A DNA stretch of 12,819 nucleotides from Pseudomonadota bacterium (GCA_030271595.1 JARXKO010000023.1:1-12819); one strand, 5' to 3'; numbered from the stretch's first letter, positions 1 to 6,784 are shown. A program made the numbers and translations. The notes: generated from the sequence alone by a model not told the origin.

Positions 1-665
1 AGGCCCTCGGCGATGGCGGTCTTGCCGACCCCGGGTTCGCCGATCAGCACCGGATTGTTCTTGGTCCGGCGGGCGAGCACCTGGATGGTACGGCGGATTT
101 CCTCGTCGCGGCCGATGACCGGGTCCAACTTGCCGTCGCGCGCCGCCTGGGTCAGGTCGCGGGAATATTTCTTGAGCGCTTCATAGCGGTCCTCGGACCC
201 CTGCGTGTCGGCGGTGCGCCCGCCGCGCAGCCGTTCGATCGCGGCGTTGAGATTTTGCGGGGTCAGCCCGGCGCGGTCGAGGGCAGCGCCGACGTCGCTG
301 CCTTTGGCCAGCGCCATGGCGAGCAGGATCCGCTCGACAGTTACGTAGGAATCGCCGGCCTTTTTGGCGATTTCGCCGGCCTGGTCGAGGATCCGCATGG
401 TATCGCCGTCGAGCCCCGGCGCGGATGTGGCGCCACTTCCGGTCACGGTGGGAAATGTCGCGACCAGGGCATCGGCCTCGCGCTTGGCCGCTCTGCCGTC
501 GCCGCCCGCGGCATCGATCAGCCCGGCGGCCATGCCCTGTTCGTCGTCGAGCAACGCTTTGAGCAAATGCGCCGGTGCAATCCTTTGGTGATGTTCGCGC
601 ACCGCGATCGTCTGCGCCGCCTGGAGGAAGCCGCGTGCGCGGTCGGTCAGTTTTTCAAGGTCCAT
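1..665 (-). CDS. clpB: ATP-dependent disaggregase ClpB, N-terminal part (gene runs off the left edge)
   Basis: ClpB is a cytoplasmic hexameric AAA+ chaperone that works with DnaK to pull proteins out of aggregates after heat stress. About 221 codons are visible. Residues 1 to about 145 form the double Clp N-domain (it opens [10 protein letters not shown], with the typical [15 protein letters not shown] stretch at about 25-39). The linker and start of the first nucleotide-binding domain follow ([22 protein letters not shown], about 166-187), then a Walker A motif GEPGVGKT at about 209-216. The frame is open to the window edge, so the rest of NBD1, the M-domain and NBD2 lie outside. The ATG at 665 gives the usual alphaproteobacterial N-terminus. 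The Shine-Dalgarno is weak (GGAAG lies over 20 nt upstream). An M15 peptidase gene lies upstream on the same strand, separated by 87 nt that hold a heat-shock-type promoter, so clpB is probably transcribed on its own under stress. Identity is very secure. Confidence 0.96.
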   Translation of the reverse strand, partial: MDLEKLTDRARGFLQAAQTIAVREHHQRIAPAHLLKALLDDEQGMAAGLIDAAGGDGRAAKREADALVATFPTVTGSGATSAPGLDGDTMRILDQAGEIAKKAGDSYVTVERILLAMALAKGSDVGAALDRAGLTPQNLNAAIERLRGGRTADTQGSEDRYEALKKYSRDLTQAARDGKLDPVIGRDEEIRRTIQVLARRTKNNPVLIGEPGVGKTAIAEG

Positions 666-699
666 GCGATCGATGCCCCAGTTTCCAGCTTCCGCCGCG

Positions 700-729
700 A
701 TATGGCGCTGCACCAGCGCAACTCAAGGG
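700..729 (-). promoter_or_regulatory. Sigma-32 (RpoH) heat-shock promoter for clpB
   Basis: On the minus strand, CCCTTGAG (722-729) is followed after exactly 14 nt by CGCCATAT (700-707). The E. coli sigma-32 consensus is CCCTTGAA, 13-15 nt, CCCCATNT, so the two boxes match at 7 of 8 positions each. The bases before the -35 box (TGTC) also fit the extended consensus. Transcription would start at about 692-694, leaving a leader of roughly 28 nt before the clpB ATG at 665. clpB is a classic RpoH target, so position and sequence agree. This is a by-eye match, not a scored motif search. Confidence 0.75.
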
Positions 730-752
730 GACAATCGCGCCACTGGCGCGGT

Positions 753-1430
753 TCATTGATGTGACAATTCCCGCGCCGCTTCGCGCCGCTCAAGCGCGAT
801 CGCGCATTGGTCGCCGCCTTCTTCGGCGGTGATTCCCCAGGTGCGATATTTCCACACGTCGATGTGAAACCGGATTCCGACGTAGAAACCGAGCCCTGCA
901 TTCTTGGCCCTGCCGGCGCGGGCATGGACCGTGCACAGCCGGCTCATCAGCGCCGTGCGCTCGAACGGGTAGCGCGGCACCAGGTCGATCCCGGTGTTGG
1001 TCATGTGGACGCTTTCCGGGCTCCCCCCGGCGCACTGGTTGAGCGCCGGATTGCGATAGGCGGACAAGGCCTCGAGCTCGCCCACCGCGGGCTTCACCTC
1101 GTCGCGGACGAAGCGCAGGCTGTTGACGATATTCGGCCACAGCGTCCGCGGCGGAACCTCGAACGGCGGCTGGCCGCATTTGGCCCAGTCGCTCGCGGTG
1201 CGTGCCAATTGCCATACCGGTACGACATCGCCGACCCCGGCGCTGGTCAAATATCCGGCATAACCCGCAAGCTCGGCTGCCTGCGCCGGATTGGCTGCGG
1301 CCCAGCTTCGATATCCGGCGAGGTCCTGGCCGGCGATGACATAGGGGCCGGCGGTGCTGGCATAGGGTTGGGACAGGCTTGCGCTGGCCACAGTGCAGAT
1401 CAGCAAGGCGAGAGAGAGGGCGCGGCGCAT
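753..1430 (-). CDS. Exported M15-family peptidase (D-Ala-D-Ala carboxypeptidase-like)
   Basis: A 225-residue protein with a Sec signal peptide (MRRALSLALLICTVASA, probable cleavage after Ala17). It should act in the periplasm on peptidoglycan stem peptides or similar substrates. The C-terminal half carries the zinc-site pattern of M15 peptidases. SPESVHMTNTGID at 138-149 supplies His142 and Asp149 with the family's H-x6-D spacing, and FHID at 188-191 supplies His189 and Asp191. SAYRNPALN at 123-131 matches the segment that precedes the motif in the Peptidase_M15_3 group. The usual Gly and Ala inside SxHxxGxAxD are replaced (Asn145, Gly147), so this is a divergent member. Residues 20-110 have no recognised domain. 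The gene diverges from the PHA-system gene with 59 bp between start codons, and I see no clear Shine-Dalgarno. Catalytic activity is inferred from the ligands; the exact bond cut is unknown. Confidence 0.72.
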   Translation of the reverse strand: MRRALSLALLICTVASASLSQPYASTAGPYVIAGQDLAGYRSWAAANPAQAAELAGYAGYLTSAGVGDVVPVWQLARTASDWAKCGQPPFEVPPRTLWPNIVNSLRFVRDEVKPAVGELEALSAYRNPALNQCAGGSPESVHMTNTGIDLVPRYPFERTALMSRLCTVHARAGRAKNAGLGFYVGIRFHIDVWKYRTWGITAEEGGDQCAIALERREAARELSHQ

Positions 1431-1489
1431 TGCGCCATCAAACCGCGAGCGCCATTGAAAAGCAACGCTATCCTGCGCATCTTGCCGAA

Positions 1490-1807
1490 ATGGCCCAACC
1501 GATCGAACTCGACCTCCCCCACAATCTCGGCAAGGACGAGGCGCGGCGGCGCATCGCCAATAATATCCACCGTTTGTCCGACCATATCCCGGGCGGCGCG
1601 ACGGTGCAGTCGGGTTGGACCGGCGACCGCCTCGACCTTGGCATCGGCGCGATGGGCGAGCAGGTCCAGTGCTCGCTCGACGTCCAGGAGAACAAGGTTC
1701 ACCTCAAGCTTGCGCTGCCCGGCATGCTCGGCATGTTTTCGGGGGCGATCGCCGGCGTGCTCAAGAGCCAAGGCGGTTTGCTGCTCGAGGATCGCAGCAA
1801 AAGCTGA
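1490..1807 (+). CDS. Polyhydroxyalkanoic acid system family protein (PHA_gran_rgn)
   Basis: A small 105-residue cytoplasmic protein of the putative polyhydroxyalkanoic acid system family (PHA_gran_rgn). Its members occur in many proteobacteria and have no known biochemical activity. Features seen are the N-terminal IELDLPHNLGKDEARRRIAN at 5-24, a central GDRLDLGIGAMGEQVQCSLDV at 45-65 that looks like beta strands, and a hydrophobic C-terminal stretch with LALPGMLGMFSGAIAGVL at 74-91. That last stretch resembles the LPWLL/M segment of the family and could bind a granule or membrane surface. The frame is open upstream to 1379, but the ATG at 1490 gives the family's normal length and N-terminus; the extra upstream residues would overlap the divergent M15 gene. 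No phaC or phaP gene is visible nearby, so the name reflects the family only. Shine-Dalgarno support is poor. Confidence 0.78.
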   Translation: MAQPIELDLPHNLGKDEARRRIANNIHRLSDHIPGGATVQSGWTGDRLDLGIGAMGEQVQCSLDVQENKVHLKLALPGMLGMFSGAIAGVLKSQGGLLLEDRSKS

Positions 1808-1830
1808 CGCTCGCCCGGTGCCGCCGTGGG

Positions 1831-1858
1831 TTGCACGCGCCTGACGAGCCTCTAGCAT
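1831..1858 (+). promoter_or_regulatory. Possible sigma-70 promoter for the ferredoxin-NADP+ reductase gene
   Basis: TTGCAC (1831-1836), a 16-nt spacer and TAGCAT (1853-1858) lie in the 76-bp gap before the reductase gene. The -10 box matches TATAAT at four positions and the -35 box matches TTGACA at three. Transcription would start near 1865, giving a leader of about 20 nt containing the Shine-Dalgarno. In GC-rich DNA such matches arise by chance, so this is a candidate only. Confidence 0.35.
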
Positions 1859-1886
1859 CACCCGAAAGAGGCAGTGGAGAGCGGTG

Positions 1887-3203
1887 ATGCGGCATTTCGC
1901 GGTGGTCGGGTCGGGGCCGGCGGGGTTCTACACCGCCGAGGCGCTCGCCAAAGCCTATGAGGGCAGCGCCGGCAACGGGGCGCGCATCGACATCCTCGAC
2001 CGCTATCCGGTGCCCTACGGACTGATCCGCTTCGGGGTCGCCCCCGACCACCAGTCGCTGAAAGCCGTCTCCAAACGCTACGACAAGGTCGCCGACAGCC
2101 CCGGGGTCGATTTCATCGGCAATGTCACCGTCGGCACCGACCTGTCGGTCGCCGAACTGCTCGAATTCTACGACGCCGTGATCCTCGCCACCGGCGCTCC
2201 GCACGACCGCAGGCTCGGCATCCCGGGCGAGGACTTGCCGGGCGTGGTCGGCTCCGCCGCATTCGTCGGCTGGTACAATGGCCATCCCGAGTTCGCCGAC
2301 CTCGATCCGCTGCTGGACGGCACCCATGCCGCGGTCATCGGCAATGGCAATGTCGCGCTCGATTGCGCCCGCATCCTGTCCAAGACGCGCAGCGAATTCC
2401 ATGGCTCCGACATCGTCGGCCACGCCCTCGACGCACTCGATCGATCGGCCATTCGGACCGTCACCATCCTTGGCCGGCGTGGGCCGCACCAGATCGCCAT
2501 GACCCCCAAGGAACTGGGCGAGCTCGGCCATCTGGATGCCGCTCTGCCGGTTGTCGACCTCAAGGATTTTCCGCCGGTCGAGGCCGATGACGCGCTCGAG
2601 CCCGGCCAGCGCAAGTCGATCACGATCCTGCGCGAATTCAACGACATCCGGGCCAATAAGGCCAAGACCATGATCTTCGACTTCTTCGCCAAGCCGGTTC
2701 GAATCGAAGGCGCCGGCAGGGCCGAGCGGATCGTCGTCGAGCGGACCGAGCTCGACGACCAGGGCGCGGCGCGCGGGACCGGTGAGACCTATGAGGTGCC
2801 GGCTTCCCTGATCGTCACCTCGATCGGCTATTCGACCCCGCCGCTGGCCGGCGTCCCCTATGACGAGCGCGGCGGCAAGTTTCGCAACGAGACGGGCAAG
2901 ATCGCCGACCAGCTCTATTGCGTTGGCTGGGCCCGGCGCGGTCCGTCGGGGACGATCGGCACCAACCGCCCCGACGGCTATGAAGTTGCGGGGCTGATCG
3001 CCGCCGCAATGCCCCCCGGCGGATCGGGCGAACGCAAGGGCGCTGCCGGCCTCAAGGCGCTGCTCGAGGAACGCGGGGTGATGGCGACCGATTATGACGA
3101 CTGGCGCCGGATCGAGGAGAGCGAGGCCGCCAATGCCCGCCCCGGCAGCCCGCGCGAGAAGTTCGTCCGGGTCGACCACTGGCTTGGTGCGCTCGACCGC
3201 TAG
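1887..3203 (+). CDS. Ferredoxin-NADP+ reductase, adrenodoxin reductase (FprA) type
   Basis: A 438-residue FAD flavoprotein that moves electrons between NADPH and a ferredoxin in the cytoplasm, for example to supply P450s, Fe-S assembly or ring-hydroxylating enzymes. Domain order fits the mitochondrial adrenodoxin reductase/FprA family. The FAD-binding VGSGPAGFY is at 7-15, PVPYGLIRFGVAPDH at 41-55 and ATGAPHDR at 101-108. The NADP site is IGNGNVALDCARIL at 151-164, followed by LGRRGPHQIAMTPKEL at 195-210 with arginines for the 2'-phosphate. The second flavin motif GWARRGPSGTIGTNRPDGYE is at 347-366. Length is normal for the family. A GTG at 1884 directly precedes the ATG at 1887; the GGAGAG at 1876-1881 is better spaced for the ATG, so I use that. 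The gene stands alone between the PHA-system gene and tRNA-Pro; no partner ferredoxin is in view, so the electron acceptor is unknown. Identity is secure. Confidence 0.93.
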   Translation: MRHFAVVGSGPAGFYTAEALAKAYEGSAGNGARIDILDRYPVPYGLIRFGVAPDHQSLKAVSKRYDKVADSPGVDFIGNVTVGTDLSVAELLEFYDAVILATGAPHDRRLGIPGEDLPGVVGSAAFVGWYNGHPEFADLDPLLDGTHAAVIGNGNVALDCARILSKTRSEFHGSDIVGHALDALDRSAIRTVTILGRRGPHQIAMTPKELGELGHLDAALPVVDLKDFPPVEADDALEPGQRKSITILREFNDIRANKAKTMIFDFFAKPVRIEGAGRAERIVVERTELDDQGAARGTGETYEVPASLIVTSIGYSTPPLAGVPYDERGGKFRNETGKIADQLYCVGWARRGPSGTIGTNRPDGYEVAGLIAAAMPPGGSGERKGAAGLKALLEERGVMATDYDDWRRIEESEAANARPGSPREKFVRVDHWLGALDR

Positions 3204-3215
3204 GGAAATGAAGCC

Positions 3216-3244
3216 TTGCCCAGTGCGGCGCCTCAATCTATCTA
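3216..3244 (+). promoter_or_regulatory. Weak candidate promoter for tRNA-Pro
   Basis: TTGCCC (3216-3221), a 17-nt spacer and TATCTA (3239-3244) lie between the reductase stop and the tRNA. Matches to the sigma-70 consensus are four and three of six. Transcription would begin near 3251, giving a leader of about 47 nt before the tRNA. No terminator separates the reductase gene from the tRNA, so read-through is an alternative. Confidence 0.28.
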
Positions 3245-3297
3245 GCCGCGGCCTTGGCTCCCGCCGCGACTGACCGTCGCACCTTGCGGGTTCCGGT

Positions 3298-3374
3298 CGG
3301 GGAGTAGCTCAGCCTGGTAGAGCACTGTCTTCGGGAGGCAGGGGCCGGAGGTTCGAATCCTCTCTCCCCGACCA
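3298..3374 (+). tRNA. tRNA-Pro (anticodon CGG)
   Basis: A complete 77-nt cloverleaf can be folded by eye. The acceptor stem CGGGGAG (3298-3304) pairs with CTCCCCG (3364-3370), followed by discriminator A and an encoded CCA (3372-3374). The D-stem is GCTC/GAGC. The anticodon stem CTGTC/GGCAG has one G-U pair and the loop is TTCGGGA, so the anticodon is CGG, reading the proline codon CCG, which is common in this GC-rich window. The variable loop is five bases, and the T-arm GGAGG-TTCGAAT-CCTCT is standard. No integrase or att-like duplication of its 3' end is visible. Confidence 0.97.
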
Positions 3375-3389
3375 CTTTCCTTATGCTTC

Positions 3390-3413
3390 GGGGCCACCTT
3401 TCGGGGTGGCCCC
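3390..3413. terminator. GC-rich hairpin, likely terminator between the converging tRNA-Pro and DJ-1-type genes
   Basis: GGGGCCACC (3390-3398), loop TTTCGG, and GGTGGCCCC (3405-3413) form a perfect 9-bp stem. It lies 15 nt after the tRNA CCA and 7 nt beyond the stop of the minus-strand gene, so it could end both transcripts. The U-tract is poor on both strands (TTGCAAG on the plus side), so it may be an inefficient or factor-assisted terminator. Confidence 0.65.
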
Positions 3414-3420
3414 TTGCAAG

Positions 3421-4122
3421 TCAGGCGTCGGCGCGCTCGGGAACTTTGGCCAGCGCCTTGAGCAGCGCTTCGGCGGCGGGCGCGCTCGACGGCGGGTTCT
3501 GGCCGGTGATGAGCAGACCGTCGCTCACGACGTGCGGCGCGAACACCCCGCCTTGGCTGAACTCGGCGCCCTGGGCCTTGAGCACGTCCTCGAGCAGGAA
3601 GGGAACGACATCGGTCAGTCCGACCGCGGCCTCTTCCTCATTGGTGAAGCCGGTGACCTTGCGGCCCTTGACCAGCGGCTGGCCGTCGGCGGCGGCGACA
3701 TTCCTCAGCACCGCCGGTGCGTGGCACACCAGCGCAACCGGCTTGCCGTCGGCCAAGGTCTGTTCGATCAGCGCCTTCGACGTCTTGTCCTCGGCCAGGT
3801 CCCACAACGGGCCGTGGCCGCCGGGGTAAAAGACTCCATCAAACTTGGCTCCGTCGATCGACGCCAGGGTTGCGGTCGCGGCGAGCTGCGCCTGGGCCGC
3901 GGGATCGGCCTTGAAGCGTTTGGTAGCGTCGGTCTGCGCGCCCGGCTCGTCGCTCTTGGGGTCGAGCGGCGGCTGGCCGCCCTTGGGGCTGGCGAGGGTG
4001 ATCGTGTGACCGGCGTCCTTGAGGACATAATAAGGGGCCGCGAATTCCTCGAGCCAGAAACCGGTCTTCTTGCCGGTGTCGCCGAGCTTGTCGTGGCTGG
4101 TGAGGACCATCAGGATGTTCAT
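3421..4122 (-). CDS. DJ-1/PfpI superfamily protein, Hsp31-like (possible glyoxalase III or deglycase)
   Basis: A 233-residue cytoplasmic protein of the type 1 glutamine amidotransferase-like DJ-1/PfpI superfamily. Relatives of the fungal Hsp31 type convert methylglyoxal to lactate without glutathione or act as stress chaperones. Seen here are TGFWLEEFAAPY at 20-31 with the conserved acidic residue (Glu25/Glu26), GGHGPLWDL at 101-109, and the nucleophile elbow ALVCHAPAVL at 130-139 with Cys133 and neighbouring His134. These match the Glu/Cys/His triad of Hsp31-like proteins. The ATG at 4122 is preferred: it begins MNILMVLTS, the usual first strand, and has AAGG about 10 nt upstream. A 17-residue extension to 4173 is open but looks non-coding. 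The gene lies 66 nt downstream of lldD on the same strand, so it may be read from the same transcript. Family assignment is firm; substrate is not known. Confidence 0.85.
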   Translation of the reverse strand: MNILMVLTSHDKLGDTGKKTGFWLEEFAAPYYVLKDAGHTITLASPKGGQPPLDPKSDEPGAQTDATKRFKADPAAQAQLAATATLASIDGAKFDGVFYPGGHGPLWDLAEDKTSKALIEQTLADGKPVALVCHAPAVLRNVAAADGQPLVKGRKVTGFTNEEEAAVGLTDVVPFLLEDVLKAQGAEFSQGGVFAPHVVSDGLLITGQNPPSSAPAAEALLKALAKVPERADA

Positions 4123-4188
4123 CGTTCTGCCTTTTCGCTGTGCCGCCGCCCGCTTCGCATATGGGTGCCGCAACGTTCGATTTGAAGG

Positions 4189-5310
4189 TCAGGCGCGGTC
4201 GATCACGCTCGAATTCACCTGGACGATCGATGTCACCCCGGTCAGTGCCATTGCCACCCGCATTTCGGCCTCGATCAGTTTGAGAATATGCGCCACGCCC
4301 GTCTGGCCGCCGCCGGCAAGCGCATAGGCCCAGGCGCGGCCGAGGAGCACGAAGTCGGCGCCAAGGCTAAGCATCCGCACTACGTCGAGGCCGGAGCGGA
4401 CCCCGCCATCGGCCAGCAATTTCATCTTGCCCGCAACGGCGTCGGCGATCGCCGGCAAGGCCCGCGCCGATGACTGGACACCGTCGAGCTGGCGCCCGCC
4501 GTGGTTGGACACCACCAGTCCCTCGGCCCCGCAGCCGAGCGCCGAGCGCGCGTCCTCGGGGTCGAGCACGCCCTTGATCACCAGCGGGCCGGGCCATTGA
4601 CGGCGCACCCATTCGACCTCCTTCCAGCCGACCGAAGGATCGAAATTGGCGTGAATCCAGGCCTGGAAATCGCTCAGCGGAGCCGTGCGCCCAAGGATCG
4701 GCGCGAGGTTGCCGAGGCTGTGCGGGCGGCCTTTGATTCCGACATCCCACAGCCACCCGGGGCGGGCGAGAAGCTGGCTCCAGCGCTTCAGGCCGCCACC
4801 GGCGGCGCGTGCGTCACGGTAACGCGACCCCGGCACCGCGAGGTCGACGGTCAGCACCAGCGCACCGCATTTGGCTTCCCTGGCGCGGGCGATGAGGTCG
4901 GCGACGAAGCCGCGGTCCTTGACGAAATAGAGCTGGAACCAGGGCACGCCCGCTCCGGCGGAGACCTCCGCCAGCGAGCAGGCGCTAACCGTCGACAGGA
5001 CGAAGGGTATTTCGGCCGCCCCAGCAGCGCGCGCCGCCTGCACCTCGCCGCGCCGGGCATAGATTCCCGCCAGACCGACCGGGCCGAGACCGACCGGAAG
5101 CGCCCAGCGGCGCCCGAACAGCTCAGTCGATGTCTCGATCGCCGAGACATCGCGCAGCACCCGCTGGCGCAGCGCAATCGCGCGCAAATCGGCGACATTC
5201 CGCTCCAGCGTAACCTCGTCGTAGCTGCCGCCATCGATATATTCGAACAGGAAATGCGGCAGCCGCGCCTTGGCCAGCGCGCGGTAATCGGTGATCGATG
5301 CCGGCTTCAC
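4189..5310 (-). CDS. lldD: L-lactate dehydrogenase, FMN-dependent (LldD)
   Basis: A 373-residue FMN-dependent alpha-hydroxy acid dehydrogenase that oxidises L-lactate to pyruvate and passes electrons to the membrane quinone pool. The TIM-barrel motifs are all present: FEYIDGG at 22-28 (substrate Tyr24), WFQLYFVKDRGF at 124-135, LTVDLAVPGSRYRDAR at 153-168, VIKGVLDPEDA at 244-254 (Lys246), the catalytic loop VSNHGGRQLDG at 267-277 (base His270, Arg273) and DGGVRSGLDVVRM at 301-313. Recalled E. coli LldD aligns along the whole length; this protein stops about 20 residues earlier at the C-terminus. The start is GTG at 5310. The frame stays open to 5529, but that extension only shadows the aldolase gene and would place foreign sequence before the family N-terminus ASITDYRALAK. 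The GTG lies 8 nt after the aldolase stop with no clear Shine-Dalgarno, suggesting reinitiation. Oxidation of a related 2-hydroxy acid such as mandelate or glycolate cannot be excluded. Confidence 0.88.
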   Translation of the reverse strand: MKPASITDYRALAKARLPHFLFEYIDGGSYDEVTLERNVADLRAIALRQRVLRDVSAIETSTELFGRRWALPVGLGPVGLAGIYARRGEVQAARAAGAAEIPFVLSTVSACSLAEVSAGAGVPWFQLYFVKDRGFVADLIARAREAKCGALVLTVDLAVPGSRYRDARAAGGGLKRWSQLLARPGWLWDVGIKGRPHSLGNLAPILGRTAPLSDFQAWIHANFDPSVGWKEVEWVRRQWPGPLVIKGVLDPEDARSALGCGAEGLVVSNHGGRQLDGVQSSARALPAIADAVAGKMKLLADGGVRSGLDVVRMLSLGADFVLLGRAWAYALAGGGQTGVAHILKLIEAEMRVAMALTGVTSIVQVNSSVIDRA

Positions 5311-5318
5311 CGCCAGGC

Positions 5319-6134
5319 TCAGGTCGCGAAGCTGGGGTCGAGTCGATGGGCCTTGCGCAGAAGCGCGGGCCAGGCGAGCAGATTGGCGGCGACCTTGAGC
5401 CCGACCATGCCCTGCTCGGCGGCGAGCTCGGGCGTGCCCTGGGGCGGGTCGTTGCATTTGTCGCCGCCGGACAGGGCCATGATCTGGGCCTGGCACGCAC
5501 GCTCGATGAAATAGAGCTTGATGAAGCATTCGCCGACATTGCCGCCGACCGCGAGCGTGCCGTGGTTGCGCAGGATCATCCCGCCCTTGTCGCCCAGATC
5601 GGCGACCAGCCGCTCGCGCTCGTCGAGGTCGGTCGCGACCCCTTCATAATCGTGAAAGGCAAGATCGGTCCGGACCAGCATCGCGGTCTGGGTCAGCGGC
5701 AGCAAGCCCTCGTCATGGGCGCTGACCGCCTGGCCCGCCGGGGTGTGCAAATGCATCACCGCATGGGCGTCGTCGCGCGCCATGTGGATCGCCGAATGGA
5801 TGGTGAAGCCAGCCGGATTGGTGACGAACGGCGTCGGATCGACCGCATTGCCGTGGATGTCGACCTTGACCAGTGAGCTCGCCGTCACTTCCTCGAACAT
5901 GAGGTTATAGGGGTTGAGCAGGAAATGGTGCTCGGGGCCGGGGATGCGCGCGCTGAGGTGCGTGAAGATGAGGTCGTCCCAGCCGAAATGAGCGACCAGG
6001 CGGTAGGCGGCCGCAAGGTCGACCCGGATGGCCCATTCCTCGTCGCTGACCTTGCCCTTCAGCGACGGGATGGCGACGTCGCTGAGCGGCGACATGCCGG
6101 TGATCCCGCGGTTCATCGACTCGGCTCGGTTCAT
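5319..6134 (-). CDS. Class II aldolase/adducin family protein
   Basis: A 271-residue cytoplasmic protein of the class II aldolase/adducin family (the fuculose-phosphate aldolase fold), metal-dependent in its enzymatic members. The core is at about 33-235: DLIFTHLSARIPG at 54-66, FLLNPYNLMFEEVTASSLVK at 71-90, HLHTPAGQAVSAHDEGLLPL at 128-147 and RNHGTLAVGGNVGE at 189-202. Candidate zinc ligands are His128, His130 and His191. It belongs to the large subgroup annotated only at family level in proteobacteria, so the substrate cannot be named. The ATG at 6134 is chosen because TAGGAG stands about 8 nt upstream, the best Shine-Dalgarno in this operon; a second Met six codons later is possible. The gene begins 11 nt after the maiA stop and ends 8 nt before lldD, so it sits between an aromatic-catabolism enzyme and a hydroxy-acid dehydrogenase. 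A role in 2-hydroxy acid or ketol metabolism is inference. Confidence 0.85.
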   Translation of the reverse strand: MNRAESMNRGITGMSPLSDVAIPSLKGKVSDEEWAIRVDLAAAYRLVAHFGWDDLIFTHLSARIPGPEHHFLLNPYNLMFEEVTASSLVKVDIHGNAVDPTPFVTNPAGFTIHSAIHMARDDAHAVMHLHTPAGQAVSAHDEGLLPLTQTAMLVRTDLAFHDYEGVATDLDERERLVADLGDKGGMILRNHGTLAVGGNVGECFIKLYFIERACQAQIMALSGGDKCNDPPQGTPELAAEQGMVGLKVAANLLAWPALLRKAHRLDPSFAT

Positions 6135-6145
6135 TGCGGTTACTC

Positions 6146-6784
6146 CTACTGTGACCCTTGGCGATCGGGGTGGGCGGCGGCGAAGGGTTCGAGCGCGCAG
6201 GCATTGGAGTCGGCGCGAAGCAAGGTCGGATAGGCGTCCAGGGGAACCTTGAAGCGGCGGGCGTTGAACATCTGCGGGACCAGGCAGACGTCGGCGAGGG
6301 TGGGGGAGTCGCCCAACAGGAAGCGCCCCGAGCGCGGCCCGGCAATGGCCTCCAAGGCGGTGAATCCCTCGCCGATCCAATGCGCGTACCAGTGGTCGAT
6401 CGCGGCTTGCTCCTGGCCCAAGTCATTCTTGAGATATTTGAGCACCCGGAGGTTGTTGAGCGGGTGGATGTCGCAGGCGATGGTCATCGCCAGCGCGCGG
6501 ACATGCGCGCCGTCGAACGGGTCGGCGGGCATCAGCCGCGGCTCGGGATAGGCCTGGTCGAGATAGACGAGGATCGCGAGGCTCTGGGTGATGCGGTGGC
6601 CGTCGACCTCGAGCATCGGCACCAGCCCTTGCGGGTTCAAGGCGCGATACGCCTCGCCCTTCTGCTCGCTGTCGGCCAGGCTGATCTGGCGGCTGTCGTA
6701 CGCGACGCCCTTGAGGTTGAGCCCGATCCGCACGCGATAGGCGGCCGAGGACTTGGCGTAATCGTAGAGGATCGGGCGGGTCAT
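6146..6784 (-). CDS. maiA: Maleylacetoacetate isomerase (zeta-class glutathione S-transferase)
   Basis: A 212-residue glutathione-dependent enzyme that isomerises maleylacetoacetate to fumarylacetoacetate in homogentisate (tyrosine/phenylalanine) breakdown. The thioredoxin-like domain has the zeta-class motif at 12-20, here SSAAYRVRI. The Cys of the classical SSCxxRVRI is Ala14, as I recall for many bacterial members. NPQGLVPMLEVDG at 50-62 and QSLAILVYLDQAYP at 67-80 line the glutathione site. The helical domain has CDIHPLNNLRVLKYL at 104-118 and GDSPTLADVCLVPQMFNARRF at 158-178, both characteristic of this family, and it ends near the usual HPDRQ. Length is normal. It follows the thioesterase gene by 10 nt and precedes the aldolase by 11 nt. 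Its usual partners, homogentisate 1,2-dioxygenase and fumarylacetoacetase, are not in the window, so they are elsewhere or the enzyme serves another cis-trans isomerisation. Confidence 0.9.
   Translation of the reverse strand: MTRPILYDYAKSSAAYRVRIGLNLKGVAYDSRQISLADSEQKGEAYRALNPQGLVPMLEVDGHRITQSLAILVYLDQAYPEPRLMPADPFDGAHVRALAMTIACDIHPLNNLRVLKYLKNDLGQEQAAIDHWYAHWIGEGFTALEAIAGPRSGRFLLGDSPTLADVCLVPQMFNARRFKVPLDAYPTLLRADSNACALEPFAAAHPDRQGSQ

Noticed and set aside
807..1844. 345-codon plus-strand open frame running over the M15 gene into the PHA-system gene region
   Set aside because: The first half is antisense to the M15 peptidase and the second is out of frame with the recognised PHA-system protein, so it is not a fusion gene.
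1761..3236. 491-codon open frame antisense to the ferredoxin-NADP+ reductase gene
   Set aside because: It mirrors the codon pattern of the reductase gene in GC-rich DNA, has low-complexity Ala/Gly/Asp-rich translation with no motif, and the plus-strand product is a complete known family.
3298..3420. tRNA-Pro as an integration site for a mobile element
   Set aside because: No integrase, no repeat of the tRNA 3' end and no change in base composition are visible on either side.
4501..5514. 337-codon plus-strand open frame over lldD and the aldolase end
   Set aside because: It crosses two real genes on the other strand, has no family match by eye and a composition typical of antisense frames.
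5311..5529. N-terminal extension of LldD to 5529
   Set aside because: The extra 73 residues are the alternate frame of the aldolase 3' end; family similarity begins right after the GTG at 5310.
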